From contig NZ_JPNB01000002.1 of the NCBI RefSeq assembly GCF_000732725.1, positions 310,001 through 374,000 of the forward strand: DNA of 64,000 bases. Direction: 5' to 3'. A program made the translations under genes and the position numbers. A model generated the notes under the pieces. That model was not told the origin of the DNA. It did no database searches and saw only the letters and a program-made list of their open reading frames with translations. This stretch comes from Kineothrix alysoides (lineage in GTDB: Bacteria; Bacillota; Clostridia; Lachnospirales; Lachnospiraceae). Below are positions 1 through 8,663 of the stretch, piece by piece (position 1 is the stretch's first letter; each line of letters starts with the position of its first letter).

Positions 1-324
1 ACCATGTACCTGATCCTTTGTATAATACGAAACAATCTGAGAATTGTTTCCCAATTCCTTTGCTTTTTCAGACAATGTGCTCATCGTCAAGTCAAAATAC
101 TTTCCGATTGCACTCATCGTTTCTGTAGCAGAGTCTTTGTAGTTATGCACAATCGTTGTCAAGGCCAGTCTGTACGATACCGTTCCCAGCAACATGATAA
201 ATCCCACCGGAATAATAAAGCCAATAATCAGATTTCTTAAGATTCCTCTGCGAAAGCTCTTTTCACAATTTACTTTGTCGTATTTTTTGCTCTTTCTTAC
301 ATTTTCTTTCTTCTCTTTTCTCAT
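1..324 (-). CDS. Methyl-accepting chemotaxis protein, N-terminal part (cut by window edge)
   Basis: The reading frame starts at an ATG at 324 and runs off the left edge, giving 108 residues. A very basic N-terminal stretch of about 20 residues is followed by one hydrophobic membrane segment (roughly residues 25-45). After it comes an extracytoplasmic start with an amphipathic pattern around YFDLTMSTLSEKAKELGNN. This basic tail, first membrane helix and sensor layout is that of clostridial chemoreceptors. A Shine-Dalgarno AAGGAG lies about ten bases upstream. The signalling domain is outside the window, so the family call is an inference from the N-terminus; a membrane sensor kinase is the main alternative. 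Its promoter region carries two LacI-type operators, suggesting sugar-linked control. Confidence 0.6.
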   Translation of the reverse strand, partial: MRKEKKENVRKSKKYDKVNCEKSFRRGILRNLIIGFIIPVGFIMLLGTVSYRLALTTIVHNYKDSATETMSAIGKYFDLTMSTLSEKAKELGNNSQIVSYYTKDQVHG

Positions 325-360
325 ATGCCTCTGTTAAACTCCTTCCCTTAACCCCAATAC

Positions 361-483
361 GTTTAACGTTAAACTTATTATTTTTTCATTTTTTCTTTTC
401 CTTTCAGAATAATCCCCGTAGAATCCCCATTATTCTATAGATTATTATACGAATAAAATATTTAATTAGGTTTAACGTTCAAC
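361..483 (-). promoter_or_regulatory. Promoter with paired LacI-family-type operators
   Basis: A perfect 14-bp palindrome GTTTAACGTTAAAC lies at 361-374 and a one-mismatch copy GTTTAACGTTCAAC at 470-483. Between them, on the minus strand, is a TATAAT -10 box at 444-449; the -35 region is weak and overlaps the upstream operator. The CG-centred palindrome is typical of LacI-family regulators. The two sites, 109 bp apart, flank the inferred transcription start and could support looping repression of the chemoreceptor gene. Confidence 0.6.
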
Positions 484-571
484 TTAAAACTATCATTCCC
501 TACCCGCTTTGTCAAGGAGAATCATTTGCATTTATATACTCCAAAAATTTTATTAGGATGATAGAGAGTTG

Positions 572-902
572 CTAAAACGTGTTGAAAAGATACGCAACCG
601 TAGTAACTCCAAACACAGCCAAAAACCAAATTGCAGCAAGAACTGCAAGAATTCTCAAAGATACTCGTCTTCCATGTACTTATCTGGATTGGTCCATATC
701 TTTTTCTTGGAATTTTATTTTTCTCCAAGTATTGATTTCCAAAACACGTTTCGAGAACGCAAAAAGGCTCCCCGTATTAGTATTTCTACTAATAACGAAG
801 TGCCTGATAACTTCTGCAATCCAGGGTTGTTCCTCACAATTGTTGCCGCTTAAATTTAATAAAAGTTTGCTTCGTGTGACTCCGCAAGAAATTTTCTGTT
901 TC
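572..902 (-). pseudogene. Decayed gene remnant, small membrane protein tail
   Basis: This stretch between the ABC cluster and the chemoreceptor holds no intact gene, but the minus strand carries protein-like pieces in three frames. An open frame without a start codon occupies 680-902, including LFAFSKRVLEINTWRKIKF. A short piece in a second frame contains WTNPDKYMEDEYL. A third-frame piece ends at 572 with a hydrophobic segment, RILAVLAAIWFLAVFGVTT. The hydrophobic end looks like a real transmembrane helix, which argues for a frameshifted relic rather than noise. The parent family is not recognised. A plus-strand open frame (579-905) also exists here and has a less protein-like composition. 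Confidence 0.3.
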
Positions 903-931
903 TAACATCTGTCTTCATGAATCTCCGAAAA

Positions 932-971
932 ATTCAGGCGGTTTTAAGATGGTTTTAAGGCTCTACTGAAT
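932..971 (-). terminator. Possible terminator of the ABC transporter cluster
   Basis: Six-base arms ATTCAG and CTGAAT (932-937 and 966-971) enclose a loop with a repeated TTAAAACC. On the minus strand the second arm is followed by TTTT. It lies just past the stop of the last ATPase gene. The stem is short, so this is a weak call. Confidence 0.3.
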
Positions 972-985
972 CAATCCATCTTCTC

Positions 986-1936
986 TTAATTAATTTCTCT
1001 TACTCTGCAGCAAGCTACATAATGGTTTTTTTCAATCTCTTCCAGCTTTTGAGGTTGTTTACAGTCCTTAATCGCGTAGGGACACCTCGCTAAAAATCTG
1101 CAGCCCTGCTCCGGATTAATCGGCGAGGTGATTTCTCCCTTTAGCTGAACCCGCTGCATGGGGTGATAAATATCTGTAGATGGAATAGCTGACAGCAAAG
1201 CTTGCGTATAAGGGTGAAGTGTATTTAGAAACAAATCTTCTGTGGATGCCTTCTCTACAAGCTGTCCCAGGTACATGACACAAATTGTATTGGAAATATG
1301 TCTTACTACAGAAAGATCATGCGTCACAAACATATATGCAATTCCTGTTTTTTCCTGCAGATCCATAAGTAAATTCAATACTTGCGCCTGAATCGAGACA
1401 TCTAATGCCGATACGGGTTCATCACAAACAATAAAATCCGGATTCAGCGCTAATGCCCTGGCGATACCCACTCTTTGACGACGGCCCCCATCTAATTCAT
1501 GGGGATAGGATTGTCTTAGCCTCTCATCTACACCCACTAATTCCATTAATCTATGCGTCTGATCTTTTAATTCAGCTTTTGTTTTGTAAAGTTTAGAATG
1601 TCTTAAGGGTTCCATAATCGTAGATTCGATACGAATTCTCGGATTAAGGCTTGAATATGGATCCTGAAATACAATCTGCATTTTCTCTCGTACCCGCCTT
1701 AATTCATTTCCCTTTGCATTTGTAATATCATTTCCATTTAATAAGATCTTACCACCCGTTGCATCCTGCAATCTTATCATGGTTCTTCCCAACGTGCTTT
1801 TTCCACATCCTGATTCTCCAACAACACCTAGCGTTTCGCCTTTTTCAATCTTGAAAGAAACATCGTCTACTGCGTGATTAAGCCCAGTTGGAACTTTAAA
1901 GTACTTTTTTAAATTTTGCACTTCAATTAATGACAT
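986..1936 (-). CDS. Oligopeptide/dipeptide ABC transporter ATP-binding protein (OppF/DppF type), altered signature motif
   Basis: This 316-residue cytoplasmic ATPase would energise the transporter with its partner encoded just upstream. Visible elements are Walker A GESGCGKST (residues 40-48), the Q-loop QDP near 91, Walker B IVCDEP near 172, the H-loop histidine in VTHDLS, and a C-terminal oligopeptide-transporter domain with paired cysteines (GCRFLARCP). The ABC signature, normally LSGGQ, reads LDGGR at 148-152, changing two conserved positions. The start ATG at 1936 overlaps the end of the preceding ATPase gene by ten bases, so the two are translationally coupled. Substrate cannot be told from the ATPase. 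Confidence 0.9.
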   Translation of the reverse strand: MSLIEVQNLKKYFKVPTGLNHAVDDVSFKIEKGETLGVVGESGCGKSTLGRTMIRLQDATGGKILLNGNDITNAKGNELRRVREKMQIVFQDPYSSLNPRIRIESTIMEPLRHSKLYKTKAELKDQTHRLMELVGVDERLRQSYPHELDGGRRQRVGIARALALNPDFIVCDEPVSALDVSIQAQVLNLLMDLQEKTGIAYMFVTHDLSVVRHISNTICVMYLGQLVEKASTEDLFLNTLHPYTQALLSAIPSTDIYHPMQRVQLKGEITSPINPEQGCRFLARCPYAIKDCKQPQKLEEIEKNHYVACCRVREIN

Positions 1937-2916
1937 GTTTTCTCCTCCTGTTTTAAGTTACAGCACCGGCAAAAATGTCCTTCCGCTATTTCAGCAAATG
2001 GGATTTCCTCTTTACTGCATTCCTCTGTAACAAAAGGACATCTTGGTGCAAAAGAGCATCCCATTGGCAGGCATGTGGGATCAGGCGGTGAACCGATTAT
2101 CGGGTTTAATCTTTTCTGTCCCTGTGTCATGCTTGGCAGTGAATTAAATAGTCCAATCGTATATGGGTGGGACGGCGATAAAAATAAATCTTTTTTTGTG
2201 GCATACTCAATGATCTTACCTGCATAAACAACCGCAACATTATCACTTGTTTCTGCAACAACACCAAGGTCATGCGTAATTAAAATCATTGATGTATTAT
2301 GCTTTACTCTTAAGGTTTTAATCAAATCCAAGACCTGTGCCTGAATCGTAACATCAAGCGCCGTGGTAGGTTCATCCGCTAATAACAATATAGGATTGCA
2401 CGCTAATGCCATCGCAATAACAACCCGCTGTTTCATACCTCCTGAAAACTCAAACGGATATTCCACATAACGTGCCTTAGGTATTCCAACTAATTCCAGC
2501 ATTTCCTCTGCTTTTTCTATTGCTTCTTCTTTCGTGTAATCATTATGCAAGAGCAAGCCCTCTGTAATCTGATCACCAACAGTCATTAAGGGATTTAATG
2601 CTGTCATCGGGTCTTGAAAAATCATTGCGATTTTTTCACCTTTGATTTTCAATTTCTTTGCATCCGGCATACTAATGAGCTCTTCTCCTTCAAGCCATAT
2701 CTCTCCCCCAATAAGTTTGGCAGGCGGGTTAGGAAGAATGCCCAAAATTGATTTGGCAATTGTTGTTTTTCCTGCTCCGGTTTCTCCGACAAGCGCTAAC
2801 GTTTCACCCTTGTTCATATCGAATGAAACTTTGTTTACTGCCTGAACTACTTTTTTGCCTGATGTATATACTACTTCCAGATCCCGTACGGATAGGATTT
2901 TTTTTTCATCATTCAT
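1927..2916 (-). CDS. Oligopeptide/dipeptide ABC transporter ATP-binding protein (OppD/DppD type)
   Basis: This 329-residue ATPase is the partner of the following gene. It has Walker A GETGAGKTT (44-52), the normal signature FSGGM followed by KQRVVIAMAL, Walker B LLLADEP, the D-loop TALD, and the C-terminal oligo_HPY region with GCSFAPRCP and a cysteine-rich end. Its signature is intact, unlike that of its partner, so one of the two composite ATP sites should be canonical. The gene sits 13 bases after the upstream permease gene, in the order SBP, permease, permease, ATPase, ATPase. Confidence 0.92.
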   Translation of the reverse strand: MNDEKKILSVRDLEVVYTSGKKVVQAVNKVSFDMNKGETLALVGETGAGKTTIAKSILGILPNPPAKLIGGEIWLEGEELISMPDAKKLKIKGEKIAMIFQDPMTALNPLMTVGDQITEGLLLHNDYTKEEAIEKAEEMLELVGIPKARYVEYPFEFSGGMKQRVVIAMALACNPILLLADEPTTALDVTIQAQVLDLIKTLRVKHNTSMILITHDLGVVAETSDNVAVVYAGKIIEYATKKDLFLSPSHPYTIGLFNSLPSMTQGQKRLNPIIGSPPDPTCLPMGCSFAPRCPFVTEECSKEEIPFAEIAEGHFCRCCNLKQEEKTCH

Positions 2917-2929
2917 TTTTTATTCCCTC

Positions 2930-3787
2930 TTACTTTCTTAATTTTGGATCCATTGCATCTCTCAACCCATCACCGATTAAATTAATCGCTAATACCGTTA
3001 ATGCAATAAATAATCCCGGGAACATAATTAAGTATGGATAGTTTAAAATATGAGTACGTGCATCAGCCAGCATTGCTCCCCATTCCGGAGTGGGCGGCTG
3101 AACGCCAAGTCCAATATACGAAAGCGCTGCTGCCATCGTAATAGTCATTCCGATTCCCATAGTTGCATCTACGATTACAGGAGAAATAACATTTGGCAAT
3201 AAATGACGAAACATAATACTGATCTTAGAACAATTAATTGATTCAGCAGCTTCGAGGTACTCCTTTGAACGTTCGGAAAGAATCTGTCCGCGAATCAGGC
3301 GTACACCAATTGGAACATTTCCAATTGAAAGTGCGAGTACTGTATTAAAGAAACCTGCTCCTAGCACAGCAGAAATTAAAATGCATAAAAGCATACTTGG
3401 CAATGATGACCAGATGTCCATGAAGCGCATGATTATCGTTTCGGCTTGTCCCCCTAAATAACCTGCTACGCTTCCAATAATTATTCCGATCACCGAACCT
3501 ACAACAGCTGCACATATACCCAGCGCCAATGAATACCGTCCTCCGTATAATAGCCGGCTGAACAGATCACGTCCCATTCCATCGGTGCCCATTATATGCT
3601 TCGCACTTGGTCCCTTAAACATATTTTTCAAATCCATTTCATTTAATCCATATGATGCTATAAATGGTGCGAATATACACGCTGAAACAATTATAACTAA
3701 TATTATAATTCCAACTTTTGCTCCTGGATTCGACCAGATTCTACTCATAGTCTCTGCAAAAAGAGAGGACCTTTTTTCTTTTCTCAT
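2930..3787 (-). CDS. ABC transporter permease (DppC/OppC type)
   Basis: This 285-residue inner-membrane permease has about six hydrophobic helices. An N-terminal cytoplasmic tail and first helix (VGIIILVIIVSACIFAPF) precede the OppC_N-like HIMGTDGMGRDLFSRLLYGGR motif, a hallmark of this subfamily. The cytoplasmic EAA-like loop lies near EYLEAAESINCSKISIMFRHLLPN, followed by the conserved GLGVQPPTPEWGAML. The start codon overlaps the stop of the upstream permease gene by one base, indicating translational coupling. It pairs with the DppB-type permease to form the translocation channel. Confidence 0.93.
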   Translation of the reverse strand: MRKEKRSSLFAETMSRIWSNPGAKVGIIILVIIVSACIFAPFIASYGLNEMDLKNMFKGPSAKHIMGTDGMGRDLFSRLLYGGRYSLALGICAAVVGSVIGIIIGSVAGYLGGQAETIIMRFMDIWSSLPSMLLCILISAVLGAGFFNTVLALSIGNVPIGVRLIRGQILSERSKEYLEAAESINCSKISIMFRHLLPNVISPVIVDATMGIGMTITMAAALSYIGLGVQPPTPEWGAMLADARTHILNYPYLIMFPGLFIALTVLAINLIGDGLRDAMDPKLRK

Positions 3788-4737
3788 TATTTCATCCTCC
3801 TTCTCGCATTAGAATACTGCGCTTTAATTCTAGGATCTACAAATGCATAAACAAGGTCGACCAACAACATTGAAAGTGCTGTAAATACTGCAAAAAACAG
3901 AACACATGCGCGGACTACCGGATAATCACGACTATTAATTGCCGTAAGCAAGTAAAGACCAACACCTGGAATTGAGAATACGCTTTCAATAACTGCCGAC
4001 CCGGCAACTACACGTGCAAACCCATTCCCTATTGACGTAATAATCGGCATTAGTGCATTAGGAAGCATATGTCCGTATATTACTCTGCCTTCCTTCTGCC
4101 CTTTTGCCCTTGCTGTTGTTATATAGTCCTCGCGAAAGACTCCTAAAATACTGGCACGTGTTTGCCTTGCGTTAACTGCTATACCACCAAGTGCACTACA
4201 AATTATCGGCATAATATAATATTGCGGTCCACCAATTCCATAGGATGGCAGCCACCCCAATTGCGATGAGAATAATAGAATCATTATTAACGCCACCCAA
4301 AAATCAGGGCATGAAATAAAAATCATTGCTATCCCCATGGTAAGCGAATCATACCATTTTCCTTCATGTGTTGCAGCAAAAATGCCCATTAATAATCCAA
4401 GGGTTAAATTCAATGCCATTGCTGATAAACCAATGATCAAGGTTCTTGGAAGTCTGATAACCAATTCATGCAAAACAGGTTTATCATATACCCACGATGT
4501 GCCTAAATCAAACTTAATAAATGTGTTGTACATAAATTCTCTTAACTGCCCAAAGTACGATTTGTCAAGTCCTAATAAATGACGTAAATTTGCCACATCT
4601 TCCGCCTTTGCATTTCCACCGGCAATAACAACTGCCGGATCCCCCGGTGTAAAATAAAGGATTGTAAAAATCACCAATGCAGTTCCAAATACGATCACCA
4701 TCATCCATAACAATCGCTTTAATATATATCTTCCCAT
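3787..4737 (-). CDS. ABC transporter permease (DppB/OppB type)
   Basis: The start is placed at the ATG at 4737, giving 316 residues. It has a GGAG six bases upstream, and the upstream extension to 4782 would run through a strong RNA hairpin. The protein begins MGRYILKRLLWMMVIVFG, the usual basic start and first helix of DppB, followed by the conserved FTPGDPAVVIAG. Further motifs are the HELVIRLPRTL region, the cytoplasmic loop REDYITTARAKGQKE with HMLPNALMPII, and a C-terminal end rich in hydrophobic helices. It forms the membrane channel with the next gene product. Confidence 0.92.
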   Translation of the reverse strand: MGRYILKRLLWMMVIVFGTALVIFTILYFTPGDPAVVIAGGNAKAEDVANLRHLLGLDKSYFGQLREFMYNTFIKFDLGTSWVYDKPVLHELVIRLPRTLIIGLSAMALNLTLGLLMGIFAATHEGKWYDSLTMGIAMIFISCPDFWVALIMILLFSSQLGWLPSYGIGGPQYYIMPIICSALGGIAVNARQTRASILGVFREDYITTARAKGQKEGRVIYGHMLPNALMPIITSIGNGFARVVAGSAVIESVFSIPGVGLYLLTAINSRDYPVVRACVLFFAVFTALSMLLVDLVYAFVDPRIKAQYSNARRRMK

Positions 4738-4765
4738 ACTTTTCTCCATTCCAATGGCATACCTT

Positions 4766-4819
4766 AAAATAGCAGTATCCAATTCTTCAGTATTATTAAA
4801 GACTGGATACTGTTATTTT
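4766..4819 (-). terminator. Intercistronic hairpin after the binding-protein gene
   Basis: Sixteen-base arms, with one mismatch, at 4766-4781 and 4804-4819 enclose a 22-base loop. The hairpin sits between the substrate-binding protein stop (4828) and the permease start (4737). Only a short T-run follows on the minus strand, so partial termination or protection of the upstream mRNA from 3' decay is more likely than full termination. Such elements commonly raise binding-protein levels over permeases. Confidence 0.65.
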
Positions 4820-4827
4820 ACATAAAG

Positions 4828-6504
4828 CTAATCAAGATAGTAGTCACATGAACCTGCCCGAAGAAATTCACTTTCACGATAAACCAGTGTTGCAAAATCC
4901 TCACTATACACTGAATTCGTAGCAGGTGAGCATAATGCATAGTAATAACCATTTTCTAAAATGTAATTGACGAAATCTGTTTCGTTTTCTTCAGTATGTC
5001 CGGCAAGTGATTTAACATTTAGCAATTTTTCCTGTAATGTATCATCTGCAATAAATGACATATTATATCCTGTTCCAAATTCAGTATTGTTCATAGGACG
5101 ATTCCACTCCCCGACCTGTGAACCTCCGCCAATCTGACTGATCAAAATATCCCATTTGGTATAGTCAAGCATATCAGTCTGTGCAAGAGCCGCTTCTTCT
5201 GCTACGATTTCTACATTAATACCTGCCTGTAATAATAAAGCCTGAATCATTGTCATCATCGTCTTTATTGTCTCATCACTAGGTGCGAGCAATGTTAACG
5301 TTTCGCCGTTATATCCGGACTTTGATAAATATTCTTTCGCTTTTTCAAGGTCGCAAGATGCCATATAATTATCCGGATTTTCTTCCCATGAAGAATAATA
5401 ATCACTAAAGAATGATGTGCCCAATGCTTTGGCTGCCACCGTATTTCCTGTCGCGGCAGAGATCGCTTCATTGTCAAGCGCATAATAAATCGCTTTTCTA
5501 AGGTTAACATCAGCGGTCAGTTTACCTTCATAATTGTTACACATCAGCATATACAGACCGCTGCCCTGCGTTACATAAACATCATTTCCTTCTGCATACT
5601 GACCACCCTCCGCAAAATCGGCAAGGTTTTCAGCAGGGATATATTCAGAGTACTGGATCTGTCCTGTGCTAAGCGCTATTACATGTTGGGATGTTTCTGC
5701 AATTATATTGTATTCTATCGTCTGAACATTAGCTAAATGTTCCGGATCACGTAATTCATCTTTTTGCCAATAATCATCATTAGCTTCCAATACACAACGA
5801 GAACCTGATACAAATTCTGAAACTTTATATGGCCCCGTTGCCACAGGTGCATCCGTAAAATTACCTTCTTCATATGCTTTTTGAGAAACAATACATGTTC
5901 TGCACCATGGCCATTCCAAAGCGCCAAGGGAATCAATGGGTGCTGTCCATGTAAATCGAACGGTATAATCATCCACTTTTTCTACACTTTTAAAACTGTC
6001 GAATTTAAATGCATTGCCTGAATCAACCAAAAGATTCAAAGAAAAAACTACGTCATCTGCTGTGATATGATTTCCCGCTGTATCATAAATGTAGTCATAT
6101 ATTTCTACATCCCAGTGAAGATCGTCAACTTCTGTATATCCTTTTGCTAATATCGGGATATACTCATTGTTTCTGAAATCAAAAAGTGGTTCATAGAAAT
6201 TATAGTAAATAAACAATTTACTATTATCACCATTCATGGATGTTGGTGCGAGATCCTTCGGATCACTGATCATGCCTATAGAAATTTTGTCGTACCGTTC
6301 ATCGCTTTCTGCTGTTGTTTTTCTTGAAGTATCTGCTGTCGGTGCAACATCCGCATCCGCCAGTGCCGCCGATTCAGATTCGGCTGCAGCGTCCTGTGCC
6401 TCTGTTTTTACTGCCTGATCACCTGCGGAACTTCCGCATCCTGTAACAAGTGAAGCCGTCATTGTTGCGCATAATAATAATGCCGCGATTTTTTTTCCTT
6501 TCAT
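4828..6504 (-). CDS. Extracellular solute-binding lipoprotein, family 5 (peptide/organic solute)
   Basis: This 558-residue lipoprotein captures substrate outside the cell. The signal peptide ends in a lipobox, LVTGC, with the lipidated cysteine at residue 23, followed by an acidic, alanine-rich linker. The mature part shows the family-5 pattern: early SIGMISDPKDLAPTS, a middle FTDAPVATGPYKVSEF segment, and late DLEKAKEYLSKSGYNGE. A perfect AAGGAGG lies seven to eight bases before the ATG. In this family substrates include peptides, nickel, opines, glycosides and aromatic conjugates. The hydrolase genes next to it suggest a non-peptide or conjugated substrate, which is an inference. Confidence 0.92.
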   Translation of the reverse strand: MKGKKIAALLLCATMTASLVTGCGSSAGDQAVKTEAQDAAAESESAALADADVAPTADTSRKTTAESDERYDKISIGMISDPKDLAPTSMNGDNSKLFIYYNFYEPLFDFRNNEYIPILAKGYTEVDDLHWDVEIYDYIYDTAGNHITADDVVFSLNLLVDSGNAFKFDSFKSVEKVDDYTVRFTWTAPIDSLGALEWPWCRTCIVSQKAYEEGNFTDAPVATGPYKVSEFVSGSRCVLEANDDYWQKDELRDPEHLANVQTIEYNIIAETSQHVIALSTGQIQYSEYIPAENLADFAEGGQYAEGNDVYVTQGSGLYMLMCNNYEGKLTADVNLRKAIYYALDNEAISAATGNTVAAKALGTSFFSDYYSSWEENPDNYMASCDLEKAKEYLSKSGYNGETLTLLAPSDETIKTMMTMIQALLLQAGINVEIVAEEAALAQTDMLDYTKWDILISQIGGGSQVGEWNRPMNNTEFGTGYNMSFIADDTLQEKLLNVKSLAGHTEENETDFVNYILENGYYYALCSPATNSVYSEDFATLVYRESEFLRAGSCDYYLD

Positions 6505-6548
6505 ATTACCCTCCTTTTGTATTTTACCCCATACGGGTTAAAATCCCA

Positions 6549-7331
6549 CTATAATAGATTCATTCCACCACTTAAATCAAGAAAAGTTCCTGTTGTGAAT
6601 CCAATTTCTTCGCTTGCGAGATAGCAAATAGCTTGTGCAAGATCTTCCGCTGTTCCCATTCTGCCTGCAGGCACATTTGTCAAAAATTTCGTTGTGTCTT
6701 TGATTGGCGGTAAATCCTTATCTCTTATACCTTCCGGTTTTATTCGTTCTATTGGTCCTTTAACTATACAGTTTACGTTGATACCTTCACCAGCCAGTCT
6801 CGCTGCACAATTTTTAGTTAATGATGCCACAGCACCTTTCGCTACAGCGTTTGAAAAGCTCTCAAGAATCCCCCCCTTAACTCCTTCTACGGTGGTCATA
6901 AATATTACCCTTGCCGCTCTGCTTTTTCGAAGGTATGGTAATCCGCTTTTTAAAAGTGTATAGCTCCCGCCCACCAAATGATCTATGCTCTTCAATAAAG
7001 TTTGTGTATCTACAGAATCAATGCTGTCTTCAACACCATCATCTCCGGTATTGCAGATAATGACATCAATGGAACCAAATGTATTATAAATGTCTTTAAA
7101 AATCTCTTCATCCGACTTAGGCGGTGTCTGACATTTGCCATCTTGTACAATCAGGCACTTCCCTTTATAATTCATTTCATTGATTTCATTCATTAACGCC
7201 TGTGCCTGTGCCATTTGATGTGTCAGCATAATAACATTCATTCCATATTTACAGAGTTCCCTGGCAGACATTATACCGTCTCCGCCCGTTGCTCCTGCAA
7301 AAACACAAGTTCTTCCTTCTAATGTTAACAT
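6549..7331 (-). CDS. SDR-family protein lacking the catalytic tyrosine
   Basis: The start is set at the ATG at 7331 (260 residues), preceded by AAAGGAGG; the upstream extension overlaps the previous gene and lacks such a site. It has a Rossmann N-terminus, LEGRTCVFAGATGGDGIM, where the usual TGxxxGIG is altered. CNTGDDG stands where NNAG is expected, and the C-terminal end is a typical SDR one (GRMGTAEDLAQAICYL, then TGTFLDLSGG). The active-site YxxxK is not present: the segment reads SFSNAVAKGAV, with asparagine four places before the lysine, and the catalytic serine region reads FMTTVEG. The protein may bind NAD(P) and use different chemistry, or have a non-dehydrogenase role. It lies between the binding protein and a hydrolase gene in one transcription unit. 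Confidence 0.8.
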   Translation of the reverse strand: MLTLEGRTCVFAGATGGDGIMSARELCKYGMNVIMLTHQMAQAQALMNEINEMNYKGKCLIVQDGKCQTPPKSDEEIFKDIYNTFGSIDVIICNTGDDGVEDSIDSVDTQTLLKSIDHLVGGSYTLLKSGLPYLRKSRAARVIFMTTVEGVKGGILESFSNAVAKGAVASLTKNCAARLAGEGINVNCIVKGPIERIKPEGIRDKDLPPIKDTTKFLTNVPAGRMGTAEDLAQAICYLASEEIGFTTGTFLDLSGGMNLL

Positions 7332-7363
7332 TATATTTATTTCCTCCTTTATGCGAAGTTCAT

Positions 7364-8650
7364 TCACATGAATCTTCTCATCCAAGTACCCATATAGTCA
7401 TATAGCACTTTCTCTGTATCTCCAAAACTTCCATGTTTTTTTTGCGCCAAATAATTTGGTGTAAACGTATGTCCTGCTCCATGAATAAACGCAATTGTTT
7501 TATCTCTCATTTGAGCATTTTCAAATATCATCTCAGCTGCAAGATATTCATAACTTCCCGTCAAGCCTATTGTTAAAAGCGGCACATTTATGTGCTTAAT
7601 ATTCGATATAGGAGATGCATAACAGGAATTCCAATCGATCCCGACAATATCATCTTCTTTTACTAAGAACTCATCCGTTGCATCAATTGCCTGAGAGCTC
7701 AAAAAACCTTTTACTGTAGTAGCATTAGCACCCATGTTATAAAATTTCGAAAAACAAAAATCTATTTCCGGCGTTCTTACACAATGAATGATTTCATTTG
7801 TCACCGTACCATCTCCGTGTAACAGATCATACGGTTTTTTAGTATGACTTAAGAAGTGCAAATCTTCCGGAATCAATCTGTTGTTCGGTTTTGGTTGATT
7901 GCCCGCAGTAATAATAAATGGCTCGTCGTCTGCATAATTTCCCTTGCCGGCATTAATTAACTCAAGTCTGTTTAATGCAAGCTTAATGAGACGTCTATTT
8001 CTATCTGCCTGCGCCTTAAAATATTTCTTAATAAATGCTTCCGTATAATGCGCCCCTTCCGGATCATAACCATTTGCAGGATTAAAGATATCCAATTCCG
8101 GGTCAAGCCTCATACCATTTCCCTCTTCAATGACCGCAGGATCCAGGCTTAATAATGTCATGACTCCATTTCCATAGTTTGCGTCGATCAGCATAATTCC
8201 ATCTGCCGGAATCAGCTCTTCCTGTATTGTAGTTGCATAAATTTTTTCATTGCCACGATAAATTTGAGCGCCGTTCTCAGCAATACTCTGGTAAGCTGTC
8301 ATCAGAGTTGCTCCTCCACTATGTCCCATTAAAATAACCTTTTTAACACCCGGGAGGCTCTTCAAAAAATTCATTGCTTTATTTAATGTTCTGAATTTAT
8401 TTTCTATTTCACCAAATTCAGAGTCACATGCCAATACTTGAAATCCCTGACTTGCAAGTTGCGGTCCCATATTTTGTGACATATAATTCTGGTCACAATG
8501 CATCAATAAAACCGCAATATTACTAAGTTCATTTTTCTTTTTCGCTGAGTAGTACATACCGAGTGCACCAAAGCCCATCTCAACAAGCTGCTCCTCCACA
8601 TCTTCTACAATGTCTCTATAATAAATCCCTTTTGAATTTAAACGATACAT
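7364..8650 (-). CDS. Alpha/beta hydrolase of unknown substrate
   Basis: The ATG at 8650 has GGAGG seven bases upstream and gives 428 residues. A nucleophile elbow GHSGG (109-113, serine 111) follows the strand KKVILM. A late FIHGAGHTFTP supplies a candidate catalytic histidine, preceded by a strand ending VPLLTIGLTGS. No signal peptide is seen, so it acts in the cytoplasm. The length exceeds a minimal hydrolase; the region between the elbow and the C-terminal strands is long enough for a cap domain. Its gene starts 13 bases after the amidohydrolase gene. Esterase, lactonase or C-C hydrolase activity are all possible and the sequence does not decide between them. Confidence 0.8.
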   Translation of the reverse strand: MYRLNSKGIYYRDIVEDVEEQLVEMGFGALGMYYSAKKKNELSNIAVLLMHCDQNYMSQNMGPQLASQGFQVLACDSEFGEIENKFRTLNKAMNFLKSLPGVKKVILMGHSGGATLMTAYQSIAENGAQIYRGNEKIYATTIQEELIPADGIMLIDANYGNGVMTLLSLDPAVIEEGNGMRLDPELDIFNPANGYDPEGAHYTEAFIKKYFKAQADRNRRLIKLALNRLELINAGKGNYADDEPFIITAGNQPKPNNRLIPEDLHFLSHTKKPYDLLHGDGTVTNEIIHCVRTPEIDFCFSKFYNMGANATTVKGFLSSQAIDATDEFLVKEDDIVGIDWNSCYASPISNIKHINVPLLTIGLTGSYEYLAAEMIFENAQMRDKTIAFIHGAGHTFTPNYLAQKKHGSFGDTEKVLYDYMGTWMRRFM

Positions 8651-8663
8651 TTTATCCCTCCTG

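Noticed and set aside
579-905. Plus-strand open frame of 108 codons
   Set aside because: Starts at a GTG without a ribosome site and lies antisense to more protein-like minus-strand pieces; composition not protein-like.
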